In this document: positions 46,225 to 55,949 of the stretch, in pieces
How positions within the stretch are numbered: the first letter of the stretch is position 1
Layout of the letters: each line of letters starts with the position of its first letter
From: Rathayibacter sp. VKM Ac-2804
GTDB taxonomy: Bacteria; Actinomycetota; Actinomycetes; Actinomycetales; Microbacteriaceae
Direction: 5' to 3'
Length of the DNA stretch: 64,000 nt
Assembly: GCF_009866655.1 (NCBI RefSeq)
Contig: NZ_CP047420.1
Span: 1,674,001 to 1,738,000, forward strand
Program-made: the position numbers and the translations under genes
The notes under the pieces: model-generated
The model's input: the letters and a program-made list of their open reading frames with translations, nothing else
The model's database searches: none
Told to the model about the DNA's origin: nothing

Positions 46225-47991
46225 GTGGTTACCCGTCTCTCGCACCTGTTCGTCCGCACCCTCCGAGAGGATCCGGCCGACGCCGAGGTCGCGAGCCACC
46301 GCCTCCTCGTCCGGGCCGGCTACATCCGCCGCCAGGCGCCCGGCGTCTTCGCCTGGCTGCCCCTGGGGCTGAAGGTGAAGCGGCGCATCGAGGCGATCAT
46401 CCACGCCGAGATGGCGGCCGCCGGCGCGCAGGAGGTCCACTTCCCCGGGCTGCTGCCCCGCGAGCCCTACGAGCTCTCCGGCCGCTGGACCGAGTACGGC
46501 GACGGCGTCTTCCGCCTGAAGGACCGCAAGGACGCGGACTACATGCTGGCGCCGACCCACGAGGAGTTCTTCACCCTCCTGGTCAAGGACCTCTACTCGT
46601 CCTACAAGGACCTGCCGCTCTCGCTCTACCAGATCCAGGACAAGTACCGCGACGAGGCGCGCCCCCGCGCCGGCCTCCTGCGCGGCCGCGAGTTCACGAT
46701 GAAGGACGCCTACTCCTTCGACTACACCGACGCCGGCCTCGACGCGAGCTACCAGCTGCAGCGCGACGCCTACGAGCGGATCTTCCAGCGCTTCGGCCTC
46801 GAGTACGTGATCGTGCAGGCCGACGCCGGTGCGATGGGCGGCTCGCGCAGCGAGGAGTTCCTGCACCCGACCCCGGTCGGCGAGGACACCTTCGTGCGCT
46901 CGGCCGGCGGCTACGCCGCCAACGTCGAGGCGTACCGCACGCCCGTGCCCGAGGCGCTGCCGCTCGAGGGGCTCTCCGCGGCGCGCATCTTCGACTCGCC
47001 CGGCACCCCGACCATCCAGACGCTCGTCGACCTCGCCAACAACCAGGAGCCGCGCGCCGACGGCCGCGCCTGGACCGCCGGCGACACGCTGAAGAACGTC
47101 GTCCTCGCGCTCACGGCGCTCGACGGCACCCGCGAGCTCGTCGTCGTCGGCCTGCCCGGCGACCGCGACGTCGACCTCAAGCGCGCCGAGGTCGCCTTCG
47201 CCCCCGCCGAGGTCGAGGCCGCGACCGAGGAGGACTTCGCGAAGCACCCCGCGCTGGTCAAGGGCTACATCGGCCCGTGGTCCGCCGAGGGCGCCGTGCT
47301 GGGAGAGGAGTCGGCGAGCGGGATCCGCTTCCTGCTCGACCCCCGCGTCGTCGAGGGCACCTCCTGGATCACCGGCGCCAACGTCGCCGGGAAGCACGTG
47401 CTCGACCTCGTCGCCGGTCGCGACTTCTCCGGCGACGGCGTCGTCGAGGTGGCCGATGTCCGCTCGGGCGACCCCGCCCCGGACGGCTCCGGCCCGATCG
47501 AGACCGCGCGCGGCATGGAGATCGGCCACGTCTTCCAGCTCGGCCGCAAGTACGCGGACGTGCTCGGCCTCAAGGTCCTCGACGAGAACGGCAAGCTCGT
47601 CACCGTCACCATGGGCTCCTACGGCATCGGCGTCACCCGCATCCTCGCGATCATCGCGGAGAGCAACCACGACGACCGCGGGCTGATCTGGCCCGAGAAC
47701 GTCGCTCCGTTCGATGTGCACGTGATCGCGACCGGCAAGGACCCGGCGGCGCTCGCGCTCGCGGAGTCCGTCGGCGCCTCGCTCGAGGCGGCGGGCCGCG
47801 ACGTGCTGATCGACGACCGGCCGAAGGTGTCGCCGGGCGTGAAGTTCGGCGACGCCGAGCTGATCGGGGTGCCGGTGATCGTCATCGCCGGCCGCAGCGC
47901 CGCCGACGGCGTCGTCGAGCTCTGGGACCGCCGCACCGGCGAGCGCGAGCAGCTGCCCGCCGCCGAGGCGCTGGCCCGACTCGGCGCCTGA
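46225..47991 (+). CDS. proS: Prolyl-tRNA synthetase (bacterial type)
   Basis: 588 aa. Class II core with [39 protein letters not shown] (motif 2 region), [10 protein letters not shown], and motif 3 [15 protein letters not shown]. An insertion of ~170 residues (about 225-395) is the YbaK-like editing domain typical of bacterial ProRS. The C-terminal anticodon-binding domain is complete. Next gene nusA follows after 163 nt. Confidence 0.96.
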   Translation: MVTRLSHLFVRTLREDPADAEVASHRLLVRAGYIRRQAPGVFAWLPLGLKVKRRIEAIIHAEMAAAGAQEVHFPGLLPREPYELSGRWTEYGDGVFRLKDRKDADYMLAPTHEEFFTLLVKDLYSSYKDLPLSLYQIQDKYRDEARPRAGLLRGREFTMKDAYSFDYTDAGLDASYQLQRDAYERIFQRFGLEYVIVQADAGAMGGSRSEEFLHPTPVGEDTFVRSAGGYAANVEAYRTPVPEALPLEGLSAARIFDSPGTPTIQTLVDLANNQEPRADGRAWTAGDTLKNVVLALTALDGTRELVVVGLPGDRDVDLKRAEVAFAPAEVEAATEEDFAKHPALVKGYIGPWSAEGAVLGEESASGIRFLLDPRVVEGTSWITGANVAGKHVLDLVAGRDFSGDGVVEVADVRSGDPAPDGSGPIETARGMEIGHVFQLGRKYADVLGLKVLDENGKLVTVTMGSYGIGVTRILAIIAESNHDDRGLIWPENVAPFDVHVIATGKDPAALALAESVGASLEAAGRDVLIDDRPKVSPGVKFGDAELIGVPVIVIAGRSAADGVVELWDRRTGEREQLPAAEALARLGA

Positions 47992-48154
47992 CCGGCGCCG
48001 CCCTCCGTCCGCGTCCGGCGCGGTCGGCTATGCTCAATGGTCCCGACGCGCGGGCCCGGCTCCGTGCCGTGGCGCCGCCGGCGTCGGGCCGGACTTCGAC
48101 GTGGTCGCGCTGCGCCGCCACGCCACCCAAGTGAATAGAGAGAAAGGCCCGCCC

Positions 48155-49156
48155 GTGGACATCGACCTGAGCGTTCTGCGCCTGCTGGAGCGCGAGCGCG
48201 AGATCCCCTTCGAGGAACTCGTGCAGATCATCGAGCAGGCGATCCTCACCGCCTACCTCAAGCACATCGGACAGGCGGACGACGCCGACACGGCGACCGC
48301 CGTGGACGCCCGCGTGCACCTCGACCGCAAGACCGGGCACGTCAGCGTGTTCGTGCCCGAGATCGACGAGGAGGGCGCCGTCGTCGGCGAGTCCGAGGAC
48401 TCGCCGCGCGACTTCGGCCGCATCGCGGCCTTCGCCGCCAAGCAGGTCATCAACCAGCGGCTGCGCGACATCGGCGACGAGAAGATCCTCGGCGAGTTCA
48501 AGGGCCGCGAGGGCGACATCGTCGCCGGCGTCATCCAGCAGGGCCCGAATCCCAAGATGATCCACGTGGACCTCGGCTCCATCGAGGCGATCCTCTCGCC
48601 CGAGGAGCAGGTGCCGGGCGAGGACTACAGCCACGGCCGCCGGATCCGCGTCTACGTCACGAGCGTCAGCCGCGGCACGAAGGGCCCCTCGGTCCAGGTC
48701 TCGCGGACGCACCCGTCGCTGGTCCGCAAGCTCTTCGCCCTCGAGGTCCCGGAGATCGCCTCCGGCGTCGTCGAGATCGTCTCGCTCGCCCGCGAGGCCG
48801 GCCACCGCACCAAGATCGCCGTGCGCGCGACCGAGCCGGGCGTCAACGCCAAGGGCGCCTGCATCGGCGAGCTCGGCCAGCGCGTGCGCGCGGTGACCGC
48901 GGAGCTGAACAACGAGAAGATCGACATCGTCGACTACTCCTCCGACCTGCCGACCTTCGTCGCCAGCGCGCTCTCGCCCGCCAAGGTGACCAGCGCCTTC
49001 GTGATCGACCAGAGCCTCAAGGCCGTCCGCGCACTCGTCCCGGACTACCAGCTCTCGCTCGCCATCGGCAAGGAGGGCCAGAACGCCCGACTCGCCGCCA
49101 AGCTCACCGGCGCCAAGATCGACATCCAGCCCGATTCGGTGATGGACGGGGAGTGA
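48155..49156 (+). CDS. nusA: Transcription termination/antitermination factor NusA
   Basis: 333 aa from GTG 48155 with AAAGG upstream. The N-terminal RNA polymerase-binding domain (DIDLSVLRLLEREREIPFEELV) is followed by S1, KH1 and KH2 (KISV-type VRAVTAELNNEKIDIV; YQLSLAIGKEGQNARLAAKLTG). It lacks the C-terminal acidic repeats of E. coli NusA, as usual in actinobacteria. A TATGCT box at 48029-48034 may be its promoter. No rimP gene precedes it. Confidence 0.95.
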   Translation: MDIDLSVLRLLEREREIPFEELVQIIEQAILTAYLKHIGQADDADTATAVDARVHLDRKTGHVSVFVPEIDEEGAVVGESEDSPRDFGRIAAFAAKQVINQRLRDIGDEKILGEFKGREGDIVAGVIQQGPNPKMIHVDLGSIEAILSPEEQVPGEDYSHGRRIRVYVTSVSRGTKGPSVQVSRTHPSLVRKLFALEVPEIASGVVEIVSLAREAGHRTKIAVRATEPGVNAKGACIGELGQRVRAVTAELNNEKIDIVDYSSDLPTFVASALSPAKVTSAFVIDQSLKAVRALVPDYQLSLAIGKEGQNARLAAKLTGAKIDIQPDSVMDGE

Positions 49157-49206
49157 TCCCCGCCGTCGGCGGTGCGGGGAGGCGCTCCCGGGAACGAGGG
49201 AGTACA

Positions 49207-49539
49207 GTGGAACCCGTCAGAACGTGCGTCGGCTGCCGTCTGCGCGCCCCAAGGGCCTCACTTCTGAGGCTCGTCCTCCCCTCGAACGTCCTCGTGGTAG
49301 ATCCGCGGGGTGTCCGTGCTGGGCGGGGAGCGTGGCTGCACGACGCGTACGACTGCTACGAGCTCGCGGTGAAGCGCCGCGCGTTCAGCAGGGCGTTCCG
49401 GACGCGCGAGAGCGTGGACGCGAGCGCCGTGGAGCAGTACGTCACCCGTGACCTGACCGGCTCGGCTCCTCACCCTGAGGAACCGGCCAGGCGAACGATC
49501 ACACCGCAGAGAGAACAGGCAGAACGGCCCGTGAACTGA
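49207..49539 (+). CDS. ylxR: YlxR-family nucleic-acid-binding protein
   Basis: 110 aa from GTG 49207 with GAGGGAG 4 nt upstream. The YlxR fold is shown by PVRTCVGCRLRAPRASLLRLV and GRGAWLHDAYDCYELAVKRRAFSRAF. YlxR proteins (RnpM in Bacillus) bind RNase P RNA and may modulate transcription. A charged ~30-residue tail is extra. Between nusA and infB as in most Gram-positives. Confidence 0.9.
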   Translation: MEPVRTCVGCRLRAPRASLLRLVLPSNVLVVDPRGVRAGRGAWLHDAYDCYELAVKRRAFSRAFRTRESVDASAVEQYVTRDLTGSAPHPEEPARRTITPQREQAERPVN

Positions 49540-49632
49540 TCATGAGCAACGACTGATGAGCGGCTCGAAATGAGATCCGTCCGTTTGTGATGGCCTGCCC
49601 CGTCTTGGGCGCAGGTCCGAGACAGGAGAGAA

Positions 49633-52530
49633 GTGGCTAAACCACGCGTGCACGAGATCGCCGCCGAACTCGGCGTCGACAGCAAGGTCGCACTTGCGAA
49701 GTTGAAAGAACTGGGCGAGTTCGTCAAGGGACCGTCGTCCAGCATCGAACCCCCCGTCGCCCGCAAGCTCCGCCAGGCCCTTCAGGGCAGCGCGAGCACG
49801 GGCGCCTCCACAACCCCGTCGGCGCCCGCCGCCGGCACCGCCCGTCCCGGGGCCCCGCGCCCCTCGGGCGCCCGCCCCTCCGCGCCGATGCCCGGCCCGG
49901 CCAAGCCGCCCGCTCCGGCGCCGGCTCCGCCGATGTCGGTCGCCGAGCGTCAGGCTGCCGCTCAGGCCGCCCAGGAGGCCGCGGCCGCGGCTCGCGCCCA
50001 GGCCGCCGCCGACGCCCCCGCCGCTCCGGCTCCGACCGAGGCCGCCGCTCCGGCGCCCGCGCCCGAGAAGCCCGCTGCAGCGACCCCCGCCGCCTCGCCC
50101 GCCACCCCCGGCGGACCGAAGCCGGCGACCCCCGTCCGGCCCCGGCGGCAGCTCCGCCGAAGTCCGGCGGCACCTCCGGCCCCGGCGGCTCCAGCCGTCC
50201 CGGTGGCGCACCGCGTCCGGGCAACAACCCCTTCGCGAGCAACCAGGGCATGGGCCAGCGTCCCGCGACGCCCCCGCGTCCGGGCAACAACCCGTTCGCC
50301 AGCTCGCAGGGCATGGGCTCGCGCCCGACGCCCAGCAACATCCCCGTCCCGCGGCTCCCCGCCCGGGTGCGCCCCGACCCGGTGGACCCGGCATGGGCCA
50401 GCGCCCCGCCGGCTTCGGCCAGCGTCCCGGCGGTCCCGGTGGCGGAGCCGGTCGTCCCGGCGGCCCCGGCCGTCCGGCCGGCGGCGGCTTCCAGCGTCCC
50501 GGCGGCGCCCCGGAGCGGGTGGCGGCTTCGCCCCTCGTCCCGGTGGCGGCGGCGGTCGCGGTCGCGGCCCCGGCGGTGGCACCGCTGGTGCCTTCGGTCG
50601 CGGTGGCGGCAAGAGCAAGGCCCGCAAGTCGAAGCGCACGAAGCGTCAGGAGTTCGAGCTCAGGGAGGCCCCGTCGCTCGGCGGCGTCAGCGTCCCCCGC
50701 GGCGACGGCAAGACGGTCATCCGTCTGCGCCGCGGCGCGTCGATCTCGGACTTCGCCGACAAGATCGAGGCCATGACCGGCGTGCCGGTGCCCCCCGGCA
50801 ACCTGGTCACCGTCCTCTTCGCCCTCGGCGAGATGGCGACGGCGACCGAGTCGCTCGACGAGGCCACCTTCGAGGTGCTCGGCGGTGAGCTCGGCTTCAA
50901 GATCCAGGTCGTCTCGCCCGAGGACGAGGACAAGGAGCTCCTCGAGGGCTTCGGCCTCGACCTCGAGCAGGAGCTCGAGGACGAGACGGACGAGGACCTC
51001 CAGATCCGTCCCCCCGTCGTCACCGTCATGGGTCACGTCGACCACGGAAAGACGCGCCTGCTCGACGCGATCCGCAACGCCAACGTCGTCGCCGGCGAGG
51101 CGGGCGGCATCACGCAGCACATCGGTGCGTACCAGGTCGTCGCGGAGCACGAGGGCATCGAGCGCCCGATCACCTTCATCGACACCCCGGGTCACGAGGC
51201 GTTCACCGCCATGCGAGCCCGTGGTGCCCAGGTCACGGACATCGCGATCCTCGTGGTCGCGGCGGACGACGGCATCATGCCGCAGACCATCGAGGCGCTG
51301 AACCACGCCCAGGCGGCCAACGTGCCGATCGTGGTCGCGGTCAACAAGGTGGACAAGCCCGACGCCAACCCGGCCAAGGTGCGTCAGCAGCTGACCGAGT
51401 TCGGCCTCGTCGCCGAGGAGTACGGCGGAGACGTCATGTTCGTCGACGTGTCGGCCCGCGCGAACACCGGCATCCAGGACCTCCTGGACGCCGTGCTGCT
51501 CACCGCGGACGCCGGTCTCGACCTGCGCGCCAACCCCGACAAGGAGGCCCGCGGAGTCGCGATCGAGGCCAAGCTCGACAAGGGACGCGGTGCCGTCGCG
51601 ACGGTCCTCATCCAGTCGGGAACGCTGCGCGTCGGCGACGCGATCGTCGCGGGAACGGCCTACGGCCGCGTCCGTGCGATGGCCGACGAGAACGGCGTCG
51701 CCGTGCTCGAGGCCGTGCCGTCGCGACCGGTTCAGGTGCAGGGACTCTCGTCCGTGCCCCGCGCCGGCGACACCTTCCTCGTCACCGAGGAGGACCGCAC
51801 CGCCCGCCAGATCGCGGAGAAGCGCGAAGCCGCTCAGCGCAACGCCCTGCTGGCCAAGGCCCGCAAGCGCATCTCGCTCGAGGACTTCACCCGTGCTCTC
51901 GAGGAGGGCAAGGTCGAGTCGCTCAACCTCATCATCAAGGGCGACGTGTCCGGTGCCGTCGAGGCGCTGGAGGAGTCGCTCGTCAAGATCGAGGTCGACG
52001 ACTCGGTGCAGCTGCGCATCATCCACCGCGGTGTCGGTGCGATCACGGAGTCGGACGTCAACCTCGCGACGATCGACAACGCGATCATCGTGGGCTTCAA
52101 CGTCCGCCCCGACCCGAAGGCCCGCGAGCGCGCTGCTCGAGAGGGAGTGGACATCCGCTTCTACTCGGTCATCTACAACGCGATCGAAGAGGTCGAGAAC
52201 TCGCTCACGGGCATGCTCAAGCCCGAGTACGAGGAGGTCCAGTCCGGTATCGCCGAGATCCGCGAGGTGTTCCGCTCCTCGAAGGTCGGCAACATCGCGG
52301 GTGTCATCGTCCGCTCCGGCACGATCACCCGCAACTCGAAGGCGCGCGTCATCCGCGACGGCGTCGTCGTCGGGGACAACCTCGCCATCGAGTCGCTGCG
52401 TCGCTTCAAGGACGACGTCACGGAGGTCCGTACGGACTACGAGGCCGGTATCGGTCTCGGCAAGTACAACGACATCCAGATCGGCGACGAGATCGAGACG
52501 ATCGAGATGAAGGAGAAGCCGCGAGGCTGA
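49633..52530 (+). CDS. infB: Translation initiation factor IF-2, with an apparently frame-scrambled linker
   Basis: 965 aa as read, from GTG 49633 (AGGAGA upstream). IF2 N-domain ([29 protein letters not shown]), a long Pro/Ala/Gly linker, then the G domain: GHVDHGKT (~467), [18 protein letters not shown], and the C-terminal fMet-tRNA-binding domain, all intact. Between about 50140 and 50511 the reading frame yields Arg-rich text, whereas the other frames give IF2-like repeats such as [17 protein letters not shown]. Three one-base losses, each at a CCCC run (50140-50143, 50342-50345, 50508-50511), explain this and cancel out. This is either a sequencing error or a real scrambled linker. Confidence 0.93.
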   Translation: MAKPRVHEIAAELGVDSKVALAKLKELGEFVKGPSSSIEPPVARKLRQALQGSASTGASTTPSAPAAGTARPGAPRPSGARPSAPMPGPAKPPAPAPAPPMSVAERQAAAQAAQEAAAAARAQAAADAPAAPAPTEAAAPAPAPEKPAAATPAASPATPGGPKPATPVRPRRQLRRSPAAPPAPAAPAVPVAHRVRATTPSRATRAWASVPRRPRVRATTRSPARRAWARARRPATSPSRGSPPGCAPTRWTRHGPAPRRLRPASRRSRWRSRSSRRPRPSGRRRLPASRRRPGAGGGFAPRPGGGGGRGRGPGGGTAGAFGRGGGKSKARKSKRTKRQEFELREAPSLGGVSVPRGDGKTVIRLRRGASISDFADKIEAMTGVPVPPGNLVTVLFALGEMATATESLDEATFEVLGGELGFKIQVVSPEDEDKELLEGFGLDLEQELEDETDEDLQIRPPVVTVMGHVDHGKTRLLDAIRNANVVAGEAGGITQHIGAYQVVAEHEGIERPITFIDTPGHEAFTAMRARGAQVTDIAILVVAADDGIMPQTIEALNHAQAANVPIVVAVNKVDKPDANPAKVRQQLTEFGLVAEEYGGDVMFVDVSARANTGIQDLLDAVLLTADAGLDLRANPDKEARGVAIEAKLDKGRGAVATVLIQSGTLRVGDAIVAGTAYGRVRAMADENGVAVLEAVPSRPVQVQGLSSVPRAGDTFLVTEEDRTARQIAEKREAAQRNALLAKARKRISLEDFTRALEEGKVESLNLIIKGDVSGAVEALEESLVKIEVDDSVQLRIIHRGVGAITESDVNLATIDNAIIVGFNVRPDPKARERAAREGVDIRFYSVIYNAIEEVENSLTGMLKPEYEEVQSGIAEIREVFRSSKVGNIAGVIVRSGTITRNSKARVIRDGVVVGDNLAIESLRRFKDDVTEVRTDYEAGIGLGKYNDIQIGDEIETIEMKEKPRG

Positions 52531-52545
52531 CCCTGAATTCTCACT

Positions 52546-52573
52546 GGAAGGCCCGGGTCCGCCCGGGCCTTCC
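52546..52573 (+). terminator. Hairpin terminator of infB
   Basis: Perfect 12-bp stem GGAAGGCCCGGG / CCCGGGCCTTCC with a 4-nt loop, 16 nt after the infB stop. No T-run. Confidence 0.85.
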
Positions 52574-52623
52574 GGCGTTCAGGGAGTCTCCGGTCCTCAG
52601 GGCCCTCGTTCTGACGAGGGATC

Positions 52624-52716
52624 GGGAGCTCACTCCCGCCCTCGCGCGACTTCCCGCGGGCCTGCGGCCCGCCCGCCAGACCCGAGCCAGTCGCGCGAGG
52701 ACGGGAGTGAGCTCCC
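52624..52716 (-). repeat. Structured hairpin element, copy A
   Basis: 28-bp outer stem (52624-52651 with 52689-52716, one mismatch) around a 37-nt loop. Read on the minus strand the loop starts GGCTCGGGTCTGGCGGGCG and contains an inner 7-bp hairpin GCGGGCC/GGCCCGC with loop GCA. Copy B has the same loop architecture in the opposite orientation. Confidence 0.88.
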
Positions 52717-52871
52717 TCCCTGCGGGAGGTTCGGTTCGCCAGAAGTGGGGTGGTCCAGAACTCCGAGGCACGGGGCGTCGGTACCGGGACCTGCAACTGC
52801 ACGGTGGGGGTGGGGCGCCTGTGCGGGAGGGGGACCGGGAGTACGGACTTCTGCCTCTACAGACGGGAGGT

Positions 52872-52964
52872 GCGGGTGGGGTGTCTCGTCGCGGCTCCTG
52901 GCTCGGGTCTGGCGGGCGCGGCGCAGCCGCGCGGGAAGGAGCCGCGGCGAGGCACCCCACCCGC
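52872..52964 (+). repeat. Structured hairpin element, copy B
   Basis: 28-bp outer stem (52872-52899 with 52937-52964, two mismatches) around a 37-nt loop that begins with the same 19 nt as copy A. Its inner hairpin GCGCGGC/GCCGCGC has the same GCA loop. Stem sequences differ from copy A but stay complementary, which is covariation. Confidence 0.88.
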
Positions 52965-53111
52965 GCCGGCAGCGCCGCGCACCACTGCAGCGAAGACGAC
53001 GACCCGGGGTGTGCTCGGGAGAGCAAGCCCCCAGCAAGACGACCGGCGGGACTGCCGGGGAGTGGTTAGATGGCGAGCTGAACGGTTCGTCGAGAGAGAT
53101 GAGGACCAGCC

Positions 53112-53549
53112 ATGGCAGATCCGGCACGGGCGAGGAAGCTCGCCGAACGGATTCAGGTGATCGTCGCCAAGCGGCTCGAGCGCGGACTCCGCGACCCCCG
53201 ACTCGGCTTCGTCACCATCACCGATGTGCAGGTGACCGGTGACCTGCAGCACGCCTCCGTGTTCTACACGGTCTACGGCACCGACGAGGAGCGCGCCGAC
53301 TCGGCGCTGGCTCTGAAGGCGGCGACCGGCATGCTCCGCACGGAGGTCGGCAAGAACATCACGGCGCGGCTGACGCCGTCGCTCGAGTTCATCCTCGACG
53401 CGATCCCGGAGAACGCGAAGCACATCGAGGACCTCCTCGCGACGGCGCGCAACCAGGACACCCAGGTGCAGTCGCTCGCCGCGAAGGCGGACTACGCCGG
53501 CGACGCGGACCCGTACGTGAAGCCGCGCGAGGACGAGGACGAGGACTAG
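53112..53549 (+). CDS. rbfA: 30S ribosome-binding factor A
   Basis: 145 aa. KH-type fold protein that matures the 30S subunit (ARARKLAERIQVIVAKRLERGLRDPRLGFVTITDVQVTGDLQHASVFYTV). C-terminal ~25 residues are acidic. It is normally next to infB; here 581 nt of hairpin DNA intervene. Its stop TAG shares the palindrome CTAG with the stop of the opposing ribonuclease gene. Confidence 0.95.
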   Translation: MADPARARKLAERIQVIVAKRLERGLRDPRLGFVTITDVQVTGDLQHASVFYTVYGTDEERADSALALKAATGMLRTEVGKNITARLTPSLEFILDAIPENAKHIEDLLATARNQDTQVQSLAAKADYAGDADPYVKPREDEDED

Positions 53550-54967
53550 GCAGCAGGCCTGAACACCGCGGAGCCCGTGGCGACGTCGACCGATTCGAGG
53601 ACGACGACGACACGGGCTCCCGGCGTCTGCGGGGTCGGCACGTCGACCGTGATCTCGGGGTCGAGCAGCTGGACCTGCGAGCGGGTCCTGGCGGAGGTGA
53701 CGACGACGCCCTCGAAGGAGGAGCCCTCACGGCCGCGGAGGATCGCGGCCTCGACGACGGCGGTCGCGGCGCGGGAGGCGGCTCCGGAGCGGCGGTCGCT
53801 CGCGGTCATCAGGGCCGGGATCTCGGGCAGGGCCGCGCGGAGCCAGGGCTCGAGCTCTTCGCCGGTGGAGATCGCGTGGCAGGTCGCCAGGGCGAAGCGG
53901 TCGACCAGGCGGCGGAGCGGCGCGGTGACGTGCGCGTACGGGGCGGCCAGGGCGGACTGCTCGGGCTGCTCGGGGGCGGCGCCGTCGAAGGCGGTGTAGC
54001 CGGCGCCGCGGAAGAGCGTCGCAGCGGCCGACATGATCGCGAGCTGGGCGGGGTCCGCCGTGTCGAGGCGGCGGAGGTAGGCGCCGTAGGGCTCGTCGGC
54101 GGCCCAGGGGACGCCGAGGGCGTTCGCGCGGGCGCGGAAGGCGGCGACGGTGTCGTCGTCGGCGGCGGGCATCGTGCGGAGGATGCCGACGCCGGCGCCG
54201 AGCATCATCGTCGCCGCGGCCATGCCGGTGAGGAGCGAGACCTGGGCGTTCCAGCCCTCCGAGGCGAGGGGTGCCCGGCGCTCGATCCGGTAGCCGCCGT
54301 CGACGGCGACGATCTCCTCGTCGGGGAGGGCGAGGCTCGCTCCGCCGCGCTCGGCCTCCCGGGCCTGGCGCTCCGTGCCGAACCAGGGGAGCAGCGCGAT
54401 CGACGGGTGCGGGACGCCGGCGTCGACGCTGTGCTGGACACCGGCGTAGTCGAGGCGGGCCGTGCTGCGGACGAGAGCACGCTCGAGGCGGACCGCTCGG
54501 GGCTCGGCGGCGTCGTCGAGCTCGAGGGTCCAGACGAGGGCGCGGCGCTCGAGGTCGGGGAGGAGGGAGGCGGTGCCCTCGGAGAGGACCGGCGGGTGCA
54601 GCGGGACGCGGCCGTCGGGGAGGTAGTAGGTCTGGCCGCGGCGGCGGGTCTCGGCGTCGAGGGCACCGCCGGGTCGGACGACGGCGGGCACGTCGGCGAT
54701 GGCGTAGCGGAGCACGACTCCTGAGCCGCGCCGCTCGAGGTGCACGGCCTGGTCGAGGTCGAGGGAGCCTGGCGGGTCGATCGTGACGAAGGGGATGCCC
54801 GTGAGGTCGATCCGCCCCGCGTCGTCGGCGGCACGGTCGGCCTGCTCCGCCTCGGCGAGGGCCTCGGGCGGGAACGCGCCCGGGAGGTCGTTCGCGGTGC
54901 GGACGGCGGCGAGCGCGCTGTCGAGCTCGGCGTCGGGGCGGGGGAGTCGGAGGCGGCGACCGGTCAC
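53546..54967 (-). CDS. RNB-domain exoribonuclease (RNase II/R family)
   Basis: 473 aa from GTG 54967. The RNB catalytic motif is TIDPPGSLDLDQAVHLER, with its Asp cluster for two Mg ions; VTAPLRRLVDRF and the Y-A-H-V-T context near residue 350 complete the domain. N-terminal cold-shock domains and a C-terminal S1 domain of RNase R are lacking or much reduced, giving the short form seen in actinobacteria. Expected to degrade RNA 3' to 5'. Convergent with rbfA. Confidence 0.9.
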   Translation of the reverse strand: MTGRRLRLPRPDAELDSALAAVRTANDLPGAFPPEALAEAEQADRAADDAGRIDLTGIPFVTIDPPGSLDLDQAVHLERRGSGVVLRYAIADVPAVVRPGGALDAETRRRGQTYYLPDGRVPLHPPVLSEGTASLLPDLERRALVWTLELDDAAEPRAVRLERALVRSTARLDYAGVQHSVDAGVPHPSIALLPWFGTERQAREAERGGASLALPDEEIVAVDGGYRIERRAPLASEGWNAQVSLLTGMAAATMMLGAGVGILRTMPAADDDTVAAFRARANALGVPWAADEPYGAYLRRLDTADPAQLAIMSAAATLFRGAGYTAFDGAAPEQPEQSALAAPYAHVTAPLRRLVDRFALATCHAISTGEELEPWLRAALPEIPALMTASDRRSGAASRAATAVVEAAILRGREGSSFEGVVVTSARTRSQVQLLDPEITVDVPTPQTPGARVVVVLESVDVATGSAVFRPAA

Positions 54968-55007
54968 GGCGCCACGCTACCGGGCCTGTCCGACACCGGG
55001 CGCACGG

Positions 55008-55913
55008 TCAGGAGTGGGGGAGCAGGTAGCCGTCCTCCGGGGTGCCGGTGGCGAGACCGTCGGCGAGGAGGCCGGCGAGGGCGCGGTCGCGCTGCTCGGC
55101 GTCCGGCCAGAGCGAGGCGATCTCGGCGGCGGTCACCGGGCCGTGCGCGGCGCGCAGCTCGGCGAGGACGAGGCCGCGGACCTGACGGTCGGAGCCCTCG
55201 TACTTCTTCTGCCGCGCCTTGACCGGGCCGTCGTAGGCCGGGTAGCCGGCGGCCCGCCAGGCGCAGGCGTCCCGGATCGGGCAGGCGTCGCAGCCGGGAG
55301 CGCGCGCGGTGCAGACGATCGCGCCGAGCTCCATGGTGCCGGCGTTGAAGGCGGCGGCGTCGGGGAGGTCGTCGGGGAGGAGCGCGTCCATCGCGGCGAG
55401 GTCGGCCTTCGCGCGCGGCGGGCCGGGCTCGGCCGCGCCGTCGATCGCGCGGGCGATCACGCGCCGGACGTTGGTGTCGACGACGGGGTGGCGGTGGCCG
55501 AAGGAGAAGACGGCGATCGCGCGCGCGGTGTAGTCGCCGATGCCGGGGAGGGCGAGGAGCGTCTCGACGTCGTGCGGGACGACGCCGCCGTGCTGCTCGG
55601 TGATCGCGACGGCGCAGGCGTGCAGGCGCAGCGCCCGGCGCGGGTAGCCGAGCGACTGCCAGGCGCGCACCGCCTCGCCCGGAGGGACGGCCGCCAGATC
55701 GGCCGGGGTCGGCCAGCGCTCGAGCCACTCGGCGAGCCGCGGGATCACGCGGACGACCGGGGTCTGCTGGAGCATGAACTCGCTGACCAGCGTGCCCCAC
55801 GCGGGGAAGCCCTCGCGGCGCCAGGGCAGATCGCGGGCGTTGTCGCGGAACCAGTCGACGATCGCCGCGGCGAGTGCGGGCATCGGTGCGGTCGGCATCG
55901 GTCCGGTGGGCAT
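55008..55913 (-). CDS. mutY: A/G-specific adenine DNA glycosylase
   Basis: 301 aa. HhH-GPD fold: LPGIGDYTARAIAVFSFGH and catalytic Asp in VVDTNVRRV. The [4Fe-4S] ligands are C-x6-C-x2-C-x5-C in CTARAPGCDACPIRDAC. The C-terminal NUDIX-like 8-oxoG recognition domain is short or missing compared with E. coli MutY. The N-terminus repeats M-P-T three times at 15-nt spacing (55913, 55898, 55883), so the true start is ambiguous. Removes adenine opposite 8-oxoguanine. Confidence 0.93.
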   Translation of the reverse strand: MPTGPMPTAPMPALAAAIVDWFRDNARDLPWRREGFPAWGTLVSEFMLQQTPVVRVIPRLAEWLERWPTPADLAAVPPGEAVRAWQSLGYPRRALRLHACAVAITEQHGGVVPHDVETLLALPGIGDYTARAIAVFSFGHRHPVVDTNVRRVIARAIDGAAEPGPPRAKADLAAMDALLPDDLPDAAAFNAGTMELGAIVCTARAPGCDACPIRDACAWRAAGYPAYDGPVKARQKKYEGSDRQVRGLVLAELRAAHGPVTAAEIASLWPDAEQRDRALAGLLADGLATGTPEDGYLLPHS

Positions 55914-55937
55914 CAGGTCACCCTAGGCCGTCCCGCG

Positions 55938-55943
55938 TATCGT
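55938..55943 (+). promoter_or_regulatory. Putative -10 box of the kinase-like gene
   Basis: TATCGT ends 6 nt before ATG 55950; no ribosome-binding site between. Confidence 0.45.
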
Positions 55944-55949
55944 GGGCGA

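Larger units (their letters stand above)
52531..53111. other. 581-nt intergenic region between infB and rbfA
   Basis: Holds the infB terminator, two inverted hairpin elements (52624-52716 and 52872-52964), a centre of ~155 nt bounded by CAGAAGT (52740) and ACTTCTG (52847), and a rightmost ~150 nt leader to rbfA. No credible protein gene: open frames on both strands are Arg/Pro/Gly translations of the hairpins. Confidence 0.75.

Noticed and set aside
44476..47721. Very long minus-strand open frame opposite ispG and proS
   Set aside because: Composition is typical of the antisense of high-GC genes; no domain is visible, and the plus strand holds two well-defined enzymes.
50130..50530. Programmed ribosomal frameshifting in infB
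   Set aside because: Three shifts would be needed, there is no slippery heptamer-plus-structure pattern, and the frame as written is already open throughout; base loss at C runs is simpler.
52541..53423. Several open frames on both strands within the infB-rbfA gap
   Set aside because: Arg/Pro/Gly-rich translations of the hairpin elements; they overlap each other in many frames and have no coding signature.
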